In this document: in pieces, positions 34,778 to 45,767 of the stretch
Numbering within the stretch: the first letter of the stretch is position 1
Layout of the letters: each line of letters starts with the position of its first letter
Source of the DNA: Bradyrhizobium nanningense
GTDB lineage: Bacteria > Pseudomonadota > Alphaproteobacteria > Rhizobiales > Xanthobacteraceae
Reading direction: 5' to 3'
DNA: 64,000 nt
Assembly: GCF_004114535.1 (NCBI RefSeq)
Contig: NZ_LBJC01000014.1
Span: 248,001-312,000 of the forward strand
The notes under the pieces: generated by a model
Seen by the model: only the letters and a program-made list of their open reading frames with translations
Told to the model about the DNA's origin: nothing
Databases searched by the model: none
Translations under genes and position numbers: made by a program

Positions 34778-35860
34778 TCATTTGGTCCCGAGCCATTTCC
34801 GGGCGGAGGCCTCCGCCTTGGCCCGGTCCTCGGCCGGCAGGTCGGACAATTGCTTGTCGAGTTCCGGATCGCCCTTGCCGGCGGTCTTGGCCACCAGGTG
34901 CCATTTGAAGCCTTCGACCTTGTCCATGGGCGTGCCGACGCCGTTGATCAGCACCCAGGCCAGCCGGTTCTGCGCGATCGCGCTGCCCTGGCGGGATGCC
35001 TTGCGGAGCAGGGCGACGGCAGCCGGCTGGTTCTTCGGCGTGCCGGTGCCGTTGAACATGGCAATGGCATATTCGACCTCGGCGTCGACATTGTCGGCGA
35101 GCGAGGCGGCCTGCAGCAGCCGCACCGCGCGTTCCGGGTCCTTCGCGACGCCAGTGCCTTCCTTGTAGAAAGTCGCGAGCGCGTATTGCGCCTCGGGCAG
35201 GCCGGCATCGGCGGCCAAGCGCAGCAGCTCGGCTGAGCGCTTGACGTCCTGCGGCAGGGTTTGGCCGTCCAGATAGAGCAGAGCCAGGTTATAGGCCGCC
35301 TTGGGCTCGCCGAGCTTGGCGGCGGACGCCATCAGCTTGACCGCCTCGCCCTTGTCGACCGAGCCGCCGCGGCCCGAAATGCGCAGCATGGCGAGCGCGA
35401 ACATCGCCTCGCGGTCGCCGGCGTCCGCAGCGCGCTTGTACCATTCGGCCGCCTTGGCGTAGTCGCGGCGAATGCCCATGGCGTTGGAATAGAGTTCGCC
35501 GAGCATGGTCATCGCCTTGGGATCGCCGGCTTGCGCGCGGGCGTTGGCGAGGTCGAGCGCGGTCTTGTACTGGCCGCGCTGATAGGCGCCGTACACCAGA
35601 TCGGCGCTGGAATTGTCGGTCGGCGGCGCAGGGATCACGGTCGGTGTTGGCGTCGGCTTGGAGGAGGGGGCCGGCTTGGGCGATGGCGAAGGTTTTGGCG
35701 GCGGCGCAGCCTCCTTCTTCTTGGCGGGCGCGGGCGGCTTGGGCTTCTGCTTCTCAGGCGTCGCGCTCGGTATGGTGGCCGGCGGGGTGATCTGGAGCTG
35801 CGCGGCCGCGGGCACCGTGAGCAGCAGCGTGGCCAGCATGGTGATGCAGGAAAGCTTCAT
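34778..35860 (-). CDS. secreted Sel1-repeat (TPR-like) protein
   Basis: A 360-residue protein from the ATG at 35858-35860, which is followed by a signal peptide (1-20, TVPAAAQLQ). A Pro/Lys-rich linker (about 30-85) precedes four or five Sel1-like repeats such as AKAAEWYKRAADAGDREAMFA and RSAELLRLAADAGLPEAQYAL. The fold mediates protein interactions, often in envelope or secretion contexts; the partner is unknown. The start is nine bases after the stop of the ThiE-like gene, so the two are probably cotranscribed. A longer frame overlapping that gene is a shadow. Confidence 0.9.
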   Translation of the reverse strand: MKLSCITMLATLLLTVPAAAQLQITPPATIPSATPEKQKPKPPAPAKKKEAAPPPKPSPSPKPAPSSKPTPTPTVIPAPPTDNSSADLVYGAYQRGQYKTALDLANARAQAGDPKAMTMLGELYSNAMGIRRDYAKAAEWYKRAADAGDREAMFALAMLRISGRGGSVDKGEAVKLMASAAKLGEPKAAYNLALLYLDGQTLPQDVKRSAELLRLAADAGLPEAQYALATFYKEGTGVAKDPERAVRLLQAASLADNVDAEVEYAIAMFNGTGTPKNQPAAVALLRKASRQGSAIAQNRLAWVLINGVGTPMDKVEGFKWHLVAKTAGKGDPELDKQLSDLPAEDRAKAEASARKWLGTK

Positions 35861-35868
35861 GTCGGGCG

Positions 35869-36558
35869 CTAGCCGTGCTCGCTGCCGGCAGGATTCTGGC
35901 TGGCCGTCGCCGTCGCGTGCGCCTTTTTGATCGCGGCGTCCGCCTCGATCAGCGCGGCCCTGGGCCCGCGCGGATCGGACCAGATGAAGTCGCCGACCAG
36001 CACGAAATCGGCGCCGCTGAGGGCGAAGTCGTGGGCCTCTTCCAGGGACGTCGCAAAGCCGACGCAGGGCGGCTCGAACAGCTCGGCCCACCAGTCCAGC
36101 CGCTCGGCGATCGCTTGCGCCGAGGGACGCTGGCTTTTCGCATCAGGCTCGCCGAACAGCACGTAATCCGCGCCCATCTCGCCCGCATCCATGGAATGGT
36201 GCCGCGTCGTCAGCCCGCCAACACCGGCGATGCGATCGGGCTTGAGCGATGGCAGCGCCTCTTTCAGTGCGGCGATGCCGGGCAGGTGCGCGCCGTCCGC
36301 GCCGCCGCGCGCCACCAGCTCGGCATGGCCGTCGACCAGCAGCGCGGCGCCGGCCTTCTGCACCCGTGGCGCCAAGGCCTTGATGCGCGAGATCATGGTG
36401 CGGTGGTCGGTCTCCTTCAGCCGCAGCAGCACGGCCGCGACGTCGGCAGAGGCCAGCAGGGCCGGCAGCTCGGCGAGAAGCGCCGCGGGATCATCGACGA
36501 CAGGCGTCGCAAGATAAAGGCGCGGCGCCGGGCGCGGCGGAGGCGGTTTGTTCGACAA
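35869..36558 (-). CDS. thiamine phosphate synthase-like protein
   Basis: A 229-residue TIM-barrel protein of the ThiE/TenI family. It shows LYLATPVVDDPAALLAELP near the start, KAGAALLVDGHAELVARGGADGAHLPG in the middle and GADYVLFGEPD further on. The phosphate-binding end is similar to ThiE, but several ThiE active-site residues (for example the diphosphate-binding Arg/Lys) are not obvious, so it may be a paralogue rather than the true thiamine enzyme. It probably starts at a TTG (36556-36558) just three bases after the class I aldolase stop. Confidence 0.8.
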   Translation of the reverse strand: MSNKPPPPRPAPRLYLATPVVDDPAALLAELPALLASADVAAVLLRLKETDHRTMISRIKALAPRVQKAGAALLVDGHAELVARGGADGAHLPGIAALKEALPSLKPDRIAGVGGLTTRHHSMDAGEMGADYVLFGEPDAKSQRPSAQAIAERLDWWAELFEPPCVGFATSLEEAHDFALSGADFVLVGDFIWSDPRGPRAALIEADAAIKKAHATATASQNPAGSEHG

Positions 36559-36561
36559 GAT

Positions 36562-37587
36562 CTAGGCTGCCTTCTGTTCCAGGCTACTTTGCCACTCGCC
36601 CTTGGAGGCGAGGCCGTTCATCCGTGCACGATGGCTGAAGGCGCACTGGCCGGCCGCGACATTCTCGGCCTTGCCGGACCAGGCCTTCTGCGGCGCGGCC
36701 TGCAGCGCGCGGCCGTAGGAGAAGGTCAGGCCCCAGGGCAGCGGGCCGAGCTTGTGCATGGCGTTGAGATGCGCGGTAGCCTCTTCGTCCGACTGGCCGC
36801 CGGAGAGGAAGGCGATGCCGGGGACTGCCGCGGGCACGCAGGCCTTCAGCAACCGGATCGTCTTCTCCGCGACTTCCTCGACGGAGGCCTGCTTTGCGCA
36901 TTTCTTGCCTGATATCGCCATGTTGGGCTTCAGCACCATGCCTTCGAGCGCGACGCGCTGGACGCGCAATTCCTGGAACGTCTTGTTGAGCGCGCGGCTC
37001 GTGACCTCATAGCAGCGGTCGATGTCGTGGTCGCCGTCCATCAGCACCTCCGGCTCCACGATCGGCACGATCTGTGCGGCCTGGCACAGCGCGGCATAGC
37101 GCGCCAGCGCATGGGCGTTGACGCTGATCGCGGTCATCGAGGGGATGCCGCTACCGATGTCGATCACCCCTCGCCATTTGGCGAAGCGCGCGCCGCGCTC
37201 ATAGTATTTCTTCAGCCGTTCGGCGAGCTTGTCGAGCCCGACGGTGACGAGCTCTCCCGGGCACATCGGCAAGGCTTGCGTGCCCTCGTCGACCTTGATG
37301 CCGGGAATGGCGCCGCTCTGTTCGATCAGCTTGATCAGCGGCGTGCCGTCCGCAGCATTCTGCCAGATCGTCTCGTCATAGAGGATCACGCCGGAGATGT
37401 ACTGGCTCATGGCGTCCTTGGAGCGGAATAGCATCTCGCGATAGTCGCGGCGGTTCGTTTCCGTGGAATCCACGCCGATTGCGTCAAAGCGTTTCTTGAT
37501 GGTGCCGGAGGATTCGTCGGCGGCGAGGATGCCCTTGCCTGATGCGACCATGGCGGTCGCCACCCTGTTGAGCTCAGTCAGATTCAT
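36562..37587 (-). CDS. fda: class I fructose-bisphosphate aldolase
   Basis: A 341-residue Schiff-base aldolase of the eukaryote-like type. It begins MNLTELNRVATAMVASGKGI and has LAADESSGTIKKRF, PEVLMDGDHDIDRC and EGMVLKPNMAISG, where the Lys of VLKPNM belongs to the active site. FLSGGQSDEEATAHLNAM and GPLPWGLTFSYGRALQ close the barrel. Converts fructose-1,6-bisphosphate to triose phosphates without a metal. It lies directly after a class II enzyme of the same reaction. GGGAGGG upstream of the ATG supports the start. Confidence 0.96.
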   Translation of the reverse strand: MNLTELNRVATAMVASGKGILAADESSGTIKKRFDAIGVDSTETNRRDYREMLFRSKDAMSQYISGVILYDETIWQNAADGTPLIKLIEQSGAIPGIKVDEGTQALPMCPGELVTVGLDKLAERLKKYYERGARFAKWRGVIDIGSGIPSMTAISVNAHALARYAALCQAAQIVPIVEPEVLMDGDHDIDRCYEVTSRALNKTFQELRVQRVALEGMVLKPNMAISGKKCAKQASVEEVAEKTIRLLKACVPAAVPGIAFLSGGQSDEEATAHLNAMHKLGPLPWGLTFSYGRALQAAPQKAWSGKAENVAAGQCAFSHRARMNGLASKGEWQSSLEQKAA

Positions 37588-37687
37588 CGAGAGGCCCTCC
37601 CAAAACGATTCTGCCCTTGCCTATGAAAATAGACCGTTCTCGGGCAATTGCCGAGTTAACGTTCGTCGCAGGGTAAAGGGGCTTTCT

Positions 37688-37785
37688 GTCATTCCGGGAT
37701 GCGCCGAAAGGCGCAGGCCCGGAATCCATAACCCCAGGCTGGGGTTATGGATTCCGGGCCCACGCTTCGCATGTCCCGGAATGAC
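37688..37785. repeat. palindromic repeat GTCATTCCGGGATGCGC
   Basis: The ends GTCATTCCGGGA and TCCCGGAATGAC are inverse. In the centre, 37716-37736 and 37740-37760 form a perfect 21-bp stem around GGC. The element lies between the two aldolase genes, where the stem may limit read-through. Confidence 0.92.
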
Positions 37786-37825
37786 GGGAGGATGTGACGG
37801 AGGCCCCAGGCCCTTTCGCGATCGC

Positions 37826-38893
37826 TTACGCGACGCGGGGGTCGAGCTCGCCCTTGGCGTAGCGCTTGGCCATCTCGGCGGTGGTCAGGACGCGCTTGAC
37901 CTTGGAGGCCTGGCCCGCGGTGTTGAACTCCTGCAGGCGCTGCTTGCACAGCTTGGTCATGGCTTCCATCGCCGGCTTCAGGTACTTGCGCGGATCGAAC
38001 TCTTCCGGGCTGTCCTTCAGCACCTTGCGAATCTGGCCGGTCATCGCCATGCGGTTGTCGGTGTCGATGTTGATCTTGCGCACGCCGTTCTTGATGCCGC
38101 GCTGGATCTCGGCCACCGGCACGCCCCAGGTCGGCTTCATCTTGCCGCCATAGGCGTTGATGATGTCCTGCAAGTCCTGCGGCACCGAGGACGATCCATG
38201 CATCACGAGATGCGTGTTCGGCAGCTTGCGATGGATTTCCTCGATCACGTTCATGGCGAGGATGTCGCCATCGGGCTTGCGGGTAAATTTGTAAGCACCG
38301 TGAGAAGTCCCCATCGCGATCGCGAGCGCGTCGACCTTGGTCTCCTGGACGAACTTCACGGCCTCGTCCGGATTGGTCAGCAGCTGGTCGTGGCTGAGCT
38401 TGCCTTCGGCGCCGTGGCCGTCTTCCTTGTCGCCCATGCCGGTTTCGAGCGAGCCGAGCACGCCGAGCTCACCTTCCACCGAGATGCCGCCGAGATGGGC
38501 CATGTCGGTCACGGTCTTGGTGACGCCGACATTGTAGGCCCAGTCGCCGGGCGTCTTGCCGTCGGCCTTGAGCGAGCCGTCCATCATCACCGAGGTGAAG
38601 CCGGCCTGGATCGCGGTCATGCAGGTCGCGGCCTCGTTGCCGTGGTCGAGATGCACGCAGACCGGGATGTGCGGGTAGATTTCGGTGACCGCGTCCATCA
38701 TGTGCTTGAGCATGATGTCGTTGGCGTAGGAGCGCGCGCCGCGCGAGGCCTGGATGATGACGGGTGCGTCGACCTGGTTGGCCGCGTCCATGATCGCCAG
38801 CGCCTGCTCCATATTGTTGATGTTGAAGGCCGGTACGCCGTAATCGTTCTCCGCCGCGTGGTCGAGCAGTTGACGTAACGTGATCCGAGCCAT
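37826..38893 (-). CDS. fba: class II fructose-bisphosphate aldolase
   Basis: A 355-residue zinc aldolase of the Calvin-cycle/CbbA-like subtype. HLDHGNEA supplies metal ligands, and [11 protein letters not shown] and VMHGSSS supply the remaining metal and phosphate sites. [11 protein letters not shown] near residue 50 is typical. It condenses triose phosphates in gluconeogenesis or the Calvin cycle, and cleaves fructose bisphosphate in glycolysis. It is separated from pgk by 39 bp and probably cotranscribed with it. GGGAGAAAG precedes the ATG. Confidence 0.97.
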   Translation of the reverse strand: MARITLRQLLDHAAENDYGVPAFNINNMEQALAIMDAANQVDAPVIIQASRGARSYANDIMLKHMMDAVTEIYPHIPVCVHLDHGNEAATCMTAIQAGFTSVMMDGSLKADGKTPGDWAYNVGVTKTVTDMAHLGGISVEGELGVLGSLETGMGDKEDGHGAEGKLSHDQLLTNPDEAVKFVQETKVDALAIAMGTSHGAYKFTRKPDGDILAMNVIEEIHRKLPNTHLVMHGSSSVPQDLQDIINAYGGKMKPTWGVPVAEIQRGIKNGVRKINIDTDNRMAMTGQIRKVLKDSPEEFDPRKYLKPAMEAMTKLCKQRLQEFNTAGQASKVKRVLTTAEMAKRYAKGELDPRVA

Positions 38894-38932
38894 CTGTGTC
38901 TTTCTCCCGTTGGGGCCTGCAAGGCCGCTTGA

Positions 38933-40126
38933 TTACCTGATACGCAGAACTTCAACGCCGGGCAGTGGCTTGCCTTCCATCCATTCGAGGAATGCGCCAC
39001 CGGCGGTCGAGACATAGGTGAAGTCACCGGCCACATGGGCCTGGTTGAGCGCCGCCACGGTGTCGCCGCCGCCCGCGATCGAGATCAGCTTCTTGGCCTT
39101 GGTGCGCTCGGCAGCGTGCTTGGCCGCCGCGACCGTGCCGCGGTCGAAGGGCTGCATCTCGAACGCGCCGAGCGGCCCGTTCCAGACCAGCGTCGCCGCG
39201 TCGTCGATCGCGGCGTGGACGCGCGCGACCGATTGCGGGCCGACATCGAGGATCATGCCGTCGGCCGGGATCGCGTCGAGCCCATAGGCATGCGACGGCG
39301 CGTTGGCGGCGAAGTGATAGGCAACGGTGGCGTCGACGGGGAGGATGATGGCGCAGTTGGCGGCTTCCGCCTTCTCCATGATGCGCACCGCGGTGGCGCT
39401 AAGATCCTTCTCGGCCAGCGACTTGCCGACCGCGACGCCCTGGGCGTGCAGGAAGGTGTTGGCCATGCCGCCGCCGATCACCAGCGCATCGACCTTGCTC
39501 ACGAGATTTTCGAGCAGGTCGATCTTGGTCGAGACCTTGGCGCCGCCGATGATGGCGATGACCGGCTTGGTCGGGGAGCCCAGCGCCTTCTCCAGCGCAT
39601 CGAGTTCGGCCTGCATGGTGCGGCCGGCATAGGCCGGCAGCTTGTGGCCGAGGCCTTCGGTCGAAGCGTGGGCCCGGTGCGCCGCCGAGAACGCGTCGTT
39701 GACCCAGATGTCGCCGAGCTTTGCCAATTCCGCGACGAAGGCGGGATCGTTCTTTTCTTCCTCTTTGTGGAAGCGGGTGTTTTCGAGACAGAGAATATCG
39801 CCGTCGTTCAGAGCCGCGACCGCCTTGGCCGCGGGCTCGCCGATGCAATCCTCGGCGAAGGCGACGGGCTTCTTCACCACCTTCGCCAGCGCCTCTGCGA
39901 CGGGCTTGAGCGAGTCCTTGGCGTCGCGCCCCTTCGGCCGGCCGAAATGCGCGAGCAGGACGACCTTGCCGCCCTTGTCCGAGATTTCGGTGATGGTCGG
40001 CGCGACGCGATCCAGCCGGGTCGTGTCGCTGACGCGGCCATTGTCCATGGGCACGTTGAGATCGACGCGCAGCAGCACGCGCTTGCCCTTCACGTCGACG
40101 TCGTCGAGGGTGCGGAATTTGGTCAT
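38933..40126 (-). CDS. pgk: phosphoglycerate kinase
   Basis: A 397-residue enzyme with [21 protein letters not shown] at the N-terminus, [18 protein letters not shown] and [15 protein letters not shown], and the C-terminal [14 protein letters not shown] nucleotide site. The ATG at 40126 opens the conserved N-terminus; upstream in-frame sequence is repeat DNA. Second enzyme of the gap-pgk-fba block. Confidence 0.98.
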   Translation of the reverse strand: MTKFRTLDDVDVKGKRVLLRVDLNVPMDNGRVSDTTRLDRVAPTITEISDKGGKVVLLAHFGRPKGRDAKDSLKPVAEALAKVVKKPVAFAEDCIGEPAAKAVAALNDGDILCLENTRFHKEEEKNDPAFVAELAKLGDIWVNDAFSAAHRAHASTEGLGHKLPAYAGRTMQAELDALEKALGSPTKPVIAIIGGAKVSTKIDLLENLVSKVDALVIGGGMANTFLHAQGVAVGKSLAEKDLSATAVRIMEKAEAANCAIILPVDATVAYHFAANAPSHAYGLDAIPADGMILDVGPQSVARVHAAIDDAATLVWNGPLGAFEMQPFDRGTVAAAKHAAERTKAKKLISIAGGGDTVAALNQAHVAGDFTYVSTAGGAFLEWMEGKPLPGVEVLRIR

Positions 40127-40135
40127 CTCTGGATC

Positions 40136-40271
40136 TCTTGTCCCGGGCGCTGCGCAGCGCGGAGCGGTGCGCTGCAGAACCGGGACCCACATGACAGCGA
40201 GTCCCGCGGTTGAATGGGTCCCGGTTCTGCGAAGCAGCGCTTAGGCGCCGCTCCGCGCCCGGGACACGAGA
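40136..40271. repeat. palindromic repeat TCTTGTCCCGGGCGC
   Basis: The left end TCTTGTCCCGGGCGC and right end GCGCCCGGGACACGAGA are near-inverse. GCTGCAGAACCGGGACCCA and TGGGTCCCGGTTCTGCG are inner arms. It fills the whole gap between gap and pgk and approaches within ten bases of the pgk start codon. Confidence 0.88.
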
Positions 40272-40278
40272 CCTTGGC

Positions 40279-41286
40279 TCAGATCACCTTCGCCATCGCG
40301 GCGGCGGTGTCCGCCATGCGGTTCGAGAAGCCCCACTCGTTGTCGTACCAGGACATCACGCGCACCAGCGTGCCGTTCTGCACCTTGGTCTGGTCCTCGT
40401 GGAAGGTCGAGGAGTGCGGGTCGTGGTTGAAGTCGATCGAGACGTTCGGCGCATTGGTGTAGCCGAGGATGCCCTTGAGCTGCTGCTCGCTGGCGCGCTT
40501 CATCGCCGCGTTGATCTCCTTGGCGTCGGTGGCGCGCTTGGCAACGATCTTGAGATCGACCACCGAGACGTTCGGGGTCGGCACGCGGATCGCGACGCCG
40601 TCGAGCTTGCCCTTCAGCTCGGGCAGCACGAGGCCGATCGCCTTCGCCGCACCGGTCGAGGTCGGGATCATCGACATCGCAGCCGCGCGGCCACGATAGA
40701 GATCCTTGTGCATCGTATCGAGCGTCGGCTGGTCGCCGGTATAGGCGTGGATCGTGGTCATGAAGCCGGTCTCGATGCCGACGAGATCGTTCAGCACCTT
40801 GGCAACCGGCGCCAGGCAGTTGGTGGTGCAGCTTCCGTTGGAGACGACCAGGTGGTCCCTGGTCAGCGTCTCATGGTTGACGCCGTAGACGATGGTGGCG
40901 TCGGCGCCGTCGGCGGGCGCGGAGACCAGCACGCGCTTGGCGCCGGCGGTCAGATGCGCGGATGCTTTATCCTTCGAGGTGAAGATGCCGGTGCATTCCA
41001 TCGCGATGTCGACGCCGAGATCCTTCCAGGGCAGCTTGGAGGGATCGCGCTCGGCGGTCACCTTGATCTTGCCATTGCCGAGATTGATCGAGTCGCCATC
41101 GATCGTGACGGTGCCGGGGAAGCGGCCATGGACCGAGTCGAAACGGAGCAGATGGGCGTTGGTCTCGACCGGACCGAGGTCGTTGATGCCGACGACCTCG
41201 ATGTCCTTGCGGCCGGACTCGGCGATAGCCCGCAGGATGTTGCGGCCGATGCGGCCAAAACCGTTAATTCCGACGCGGACTGCCAT
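40279..41286 (-). CDS. gap: glyceraldehyde-3-phosphate dehydrogenase
   Basis: A 335-residue enzyme starting [18 protein letters not shown] after the initiator. The catalytic Cys lies in [18 protein letters not shown], followed by [11 protein letters not shown] and [17 protein letters not shown] or NADP use cannot be settled by eye. AAGGAGA before the ATG is a strong ribosome site. The 148-bp leader (41287-41434) separates it from tkt and contains a CGCCCGG...CCGGGCG stem. Confidence 0.98.
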   Translation of the reverse strand: MAVRVGINGFGRIGRNILRAIAESGRKDIEVVGINDLGPVETNAHLLRFDSVHGRFPGTVTIDGDSINLGNGKIKVTAERDPSKLPWKDLGVDIAMECTGIFTSKDKASAHLTAGAKRVLVSAPADGADATIVYGVNHETLTRDHLVVSNGSCTTNCLAPVAKVLNDLVGIETGFMTTIHAYTGDQPTLDTMHKDLYRGRAAAMSMIPTSTGAAKAIGLVLPELKGKLDGVAIRVPTPNVSVVDLKIVAKRATDAKEINAAMKRASEQQLKGILGYTNAPNVSIDFNHDPHSSTFHEDQTKVQNGTLVRVMSWYDNEWGFSNRMADTAAAMAKVI

Positions 41287-41434
41287 GTTTCGTCTCCTTC
41301 AATGACCGTTGTCATCCCGCACAACGCGCTTTGCGCGCCTGCGAGGGTTTTTTAGGGGCGGGCGCCCGGTTCGGCCGGGCGGTGCTTGATCATATGGGAG
41401 ATTAGGTAGTCCTTTTTTGCGGCAAGCTCAACTC

Positions 41435-43450
<2,016 letters not shown>

Positions 43451-43602
43451 GATGAAAATCCGTCTGGAATGAGGTGCTTGATGGCCGTGTGCGCCGCGCT
43501 GGATCGAGCCTGGCGGTCACCGGAGGTTGGGGGCTGGATAGCATCTCGGTTCCGGGAGTCCAAGGCAATCAAACGCCGGTTTGGCCGCAAAAGTTGCTTA
43601 CG

Positions 43603-43638
43603 GCATGATCCGGAAAAAGCCGCAGCCGCGGATCATGC
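43603..43638. repeat. short GCATGATCCGGAAAA palindrome
   Basis: GCATGATCC (43603-43611) and GGATCATGC (43630-43638) bracket GGAAAAAGCC. This resembles a degenerate copy of the GCATGATCCGGAAAAG element common in bradyrhizobia (recalled). The rest of the 380-bp tkt-DUF4164 divergent gap (43451-43830) holds no gene I can support and should contain both promoters. Confidence 0.7.
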
Positions 43639-43830
43639 AGATCCGGAACCAGCCGGCCGGCATGCCGAGGGCCGATCTATCGGTGCATAGTTTCGCGGCG
43701 GCGTTGCGCTTGGCTAGCTTGCCACGTAAATTTCTGCTTCTAACCGCTTGCCGAACCGAGTCTTTTGCCGGGCGGCAAGCCCCAGGAAAAGGCCACTGGG
43801 CAAAGGCCGCCAGGTTCCACCGCTGACTAC

Positions 43831-44151
43831 ATGAACGATCGCGTGTCCAACAGTGCTGCCATGACGGAGTCCTCCGCGGTCGAGATCGAGATCGCGACCC
43901 GCAGGCTGATGGCGGCGCTCGACGCGCTCGAAAGCGCGGTGGAGCGGCGGCGCGATGCCGATCGCGACGAGAACGAGCTCGCGGCGCGGATTCAGGCGCT
44001 GGGTGCGGACCGTTCGCGGCTTGCCGACGAGCTCGATGGCGCGCTGGTGAAGGCGCGCAAGCTCGAGCGCACCAATCGCGAGATTTCCGACCGGCTGGAT
44101 TCCGCGATCGTCACGATACGCTCGGTGCTCGATACCGGAGAGGATGGATGA
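43831..44151 (+). CDS. DUF4164 family coiled-coil protein
   Basis: A 106-residue, mostly helical, acidic protein starting MNDRVSNSAAMTESS. Segments ATRRLMAALDALESAVERRR and LADELDGALVKARKLERTNR predict a coiled coil, as in the alphaproteobacterial DUF4164 family that usually precedes zapA. Its TGA overlaps the zapA ATG by four bases, so the two should be coexpressed. A role in division is inferred from this context only. Confidence 0.85.
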   Translation: MNDRVSNSAAMTESSAVEIEIATRRLMAALDALESAVERRRDADRDENELAARIQALGADRSRLADELDGALVKARKLERTNREISDRLDSAIVTIRSVLDTGEDG

Positions 44152-44531
44152 GCCACATCAACGTCACCATCAATGGCCGGCAATACCGCATGGCCTGCGA
44201 GGAGGGCCAGGAGGTGCGGCTGCTCAAGCTCGCCGAGAGCCTGGAGACGCGGATCCAGTCTCTGCGCGGAAAATTCGGCGAGATCGGCGATGCGCGCCTC
44301 ACCGTGATGGCGGCGCTGACCGTCTGCGACGAACTGGTCGACACCACCAACCGCGTCCGAAGTCTGGAGCAGGAGCTGACCGAGCTCAGGGATTTCCGCA
44401 ACGCCGCCGTCGAGCGCGCCCGGCTGACGCAGACCGCAGTGGTGAACGCGCTAAACGCGGCGGCCGAACGCATCGAGAAGTCGACCCAGGTCCTGAACCG
44501 AACCGTCGGCAACGGGATTGCGATCGGGTAG
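44148..44531 (+). CDS. zapA: cell division protein ZapA
   Basis: A 127-residue ZapA. The N-terminal domain has VTINGRQYRMACEEGQEVRL and LAESLETRIQSLRGKFG, then ALTVCDELVDTTNRV leading to a long C-terminal coiled coil. It binds FtsZ and stabilises the Z-ring. The start overlaps the DUF4164 stop. The zapA-6S RNA-ygfA order downstream is a recognised bacterial synteny. Confidence 0.93.
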   Translation: MSHINVTINGRQYRMACEEGQEVRLLKLAESLETRIQSLRGKFGEIGDARLTVMAALTVCDELVDTTNRVRSLEQELTELRDFRNAAVERARLTQTAVVNALNAAAERIEKSTQVLNRTVGNGIAIG

Positions 44532-44581
44532 AGGTTGCGGAAGACGCGATCGATTGATGTGCTCGATGGTGCGGCGGACTT

Positions 44582-44712
44582 CACCTCTCCCGCTTGCTTT
44601 GCGGGAGAGGTCGGCGCGGAGCGCCGGGTGAGGGCTCTTTCCTCTGGGGGATTGTCCCGTTGCGGAGACACCCTCTCCCCAACCCTCCCCCGCAAGCGGG
44701 GGAGGGAGCGGA
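44582..44712. repeat. CACCTCTCCCGC...GCGGGAGAGGT repeat
   Basis: A hairpin CCTCTCCCGC/GCGGGAGAGG at 44584-44610 and a second, CCTCCCCCGC/GCGGGGGAGG at 44684-44705, bracket GAGCGCCGGGTGAGGGCTC. This composite is a common rhizobial intergenic element (recalled). The first hairpin lies 50 bases after zapA and could act in termination. Confidence 0.85.
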
Positions 44713-44827
44713 TCTCCGCCCCGGCTCGCAGCTCGCTTCATTACGCCGAAGCTCGGCGCTCTCGCCGGGCTGGCGATTCGTCAGTATCGTTGTTAGATTG
44801 GCTGCGCGAGGCTGCGACGCACGTCAG

Positions 44828-44990
44828 GAGCCATATATCCCCGGGGCCTTATCGATCCTTTAGGGAACTGTCCCTGGCCGGGCCCGTGGGCCCGGACATA
44901 TGGTGCCCACCTACTTTCGTAGGGAACTCCGGGATCGAGTGCTTCAACGGCGTACGCGGCTTCGCACTGTTTCTTCTGGTTCGTGCCTGT
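44828..44990 (+). ncRNA. ssrS: 6S RNA (SsrS), approximate ends
   Basis: The segment between zapA and the 5-formyl-THF cyclo-ligase gene, where 6S RNA sits in many proteobacteria. Visible pairing: TCGATCC (44852-44858) with GGATCGA (44932-44938), a CCGGGCCC/GGGCCCGG hairpin (about 44878-44895) and CCTAC/GTAGG (44910-44923). This gives an elongated rod with internal loops, as expected for a promoter mimic that binds RNA polymerase. No coding frame explains it. The ends are estimates, and I could not run a covariance model. Confidence 0.75.
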
Positions 44991-45035
44991 CGAATTGCGT
45001 CCCCGACACGCTTGCGGTTCAGCCTAAGGCTCGGT

Positions 45036-45138
45036 GTCATGCCCGCGAAAGCGGGGCATCCGGTACGCCGCGGCGTTGAGGTTCTTGCACTGGCGTCTCT
45101 GGAATACTGGATCGTCCGCATTCGCGGACGATGGCAGG
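45036..45138. repeat. GTCATGCCCGCGAAAGCGGG repeat
   Basis: An element with a CCCGCGAAAGCGGGG hairpin at its left and a CGTCCGCATTCGCGGACGATGGC hairpin at its right. GGTACGCCGCGGCGTTGAGG and CTCTGGAATACTGGATCG lie between. This is a widespread bradyrhizobial repeat (recalled). It separates the 6S RNA from the cyclo-ligase start by about 33 bases. Confidence 0.8.
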
Positions 45139-45170
45139 GAGCAAGGCTCTGCCTTCGGGGGAAAACGCAC

Positions 45171-45767
45171 ATGCCCAATTCGAAAGCCGAACTCCGCGCC
45201 AAAGCTCTGGCGGCGCGCGACGCGCTGAGCGAGAAGAAGCGCGCTGCTGCCGCCGCCAAGCTCGCCAAGCGCGGGCTGCCGTTCAAGCTTTTGCCCGGCA
45301 GCATCGTCTCCGGCTATTCGCCGATCCGCAGCGAGATCGATCCGATACCGCTGATGAGGAAGCTCGCGGAGGAGGGGGCAAAGCTGGCGCTGCCCTGCGT
45401 CACCGCGCGCGGCCAATCGCTGATCTTCCGCATATTCCATCCGAACGATCGTCTGATGCTCGGTCCGCTCGGCATTCCCGAGCCGTCGCCGGCGGCCGCT
45501 GAAGTCATTCCGGACATCATGCTGACGCCGCTCGCGGCATTCGACCGTCTCGGCCATCGCATCGGCTATGGCGCCGGGCATTACGATTTCACCTTCGCGC
45601 ATTTGCGCAAAGCCAAGCAGATCGTCGGCATCGGGCTTGCTTTCGCAGCGCAGGAGATCAAGGCGGTTCCGGCACTATCGCACGACGTCGCGCTGGATTA
45701 TGTGCTAACGGAATCGGACGTGTTCGATTTCCGGAGTTCTGAAGTTGCGCATTCTCTTCGTGGGTGA
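45171..45767 (+). CDS. 5-formyltetrahydrofolate cyclo-ligase
   Basis: A 198-residue enzyme (YgfA/MTHFS family) starting MPNSKAELRAKALAARDAL. SGYSPIRSEIDP, LGPLGIPEP and GHRIGYGAGHYDFTFAHLR are conserved, the last holding the nucleotide and folate site. It converts 5-formyl-THF to 5,10-methenyl-THF using ATP. GGGGGAAAACGCAC before the ATG supports the start; a longer frame upstream passes through RNA and repeat DNA. Overlaps the next gene by 23 bases. Confidence 0.95.
   Translation: MPNSKAELRAKALAARDALSEKKRAAAAAKLAKRGLPFKLLPGSIVSGYSPIRSEIDPIPLMRKLAEEGAKLALPCVTARGQSLIFRIFHPNDRLMLGPLGIPEPSPAAAEVIPDIMLTPLAAFDRLGHRIGYGAGHYDFTFAHLRKAKQIVGIGLAFAAQEIKAVPALSHDVALDYVLTESDVFDFRSSEVAHSLRG

Noticed and set aside
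41340..41400. CGCCCGG/CCGGGCG hairpin between gap and tkt as a terminator of tkt
   Set aside because: On the minus strand the stem is followed by CCTAAAAAACC, not by a U-tract, so it is not a normal Rho-independent terminator.
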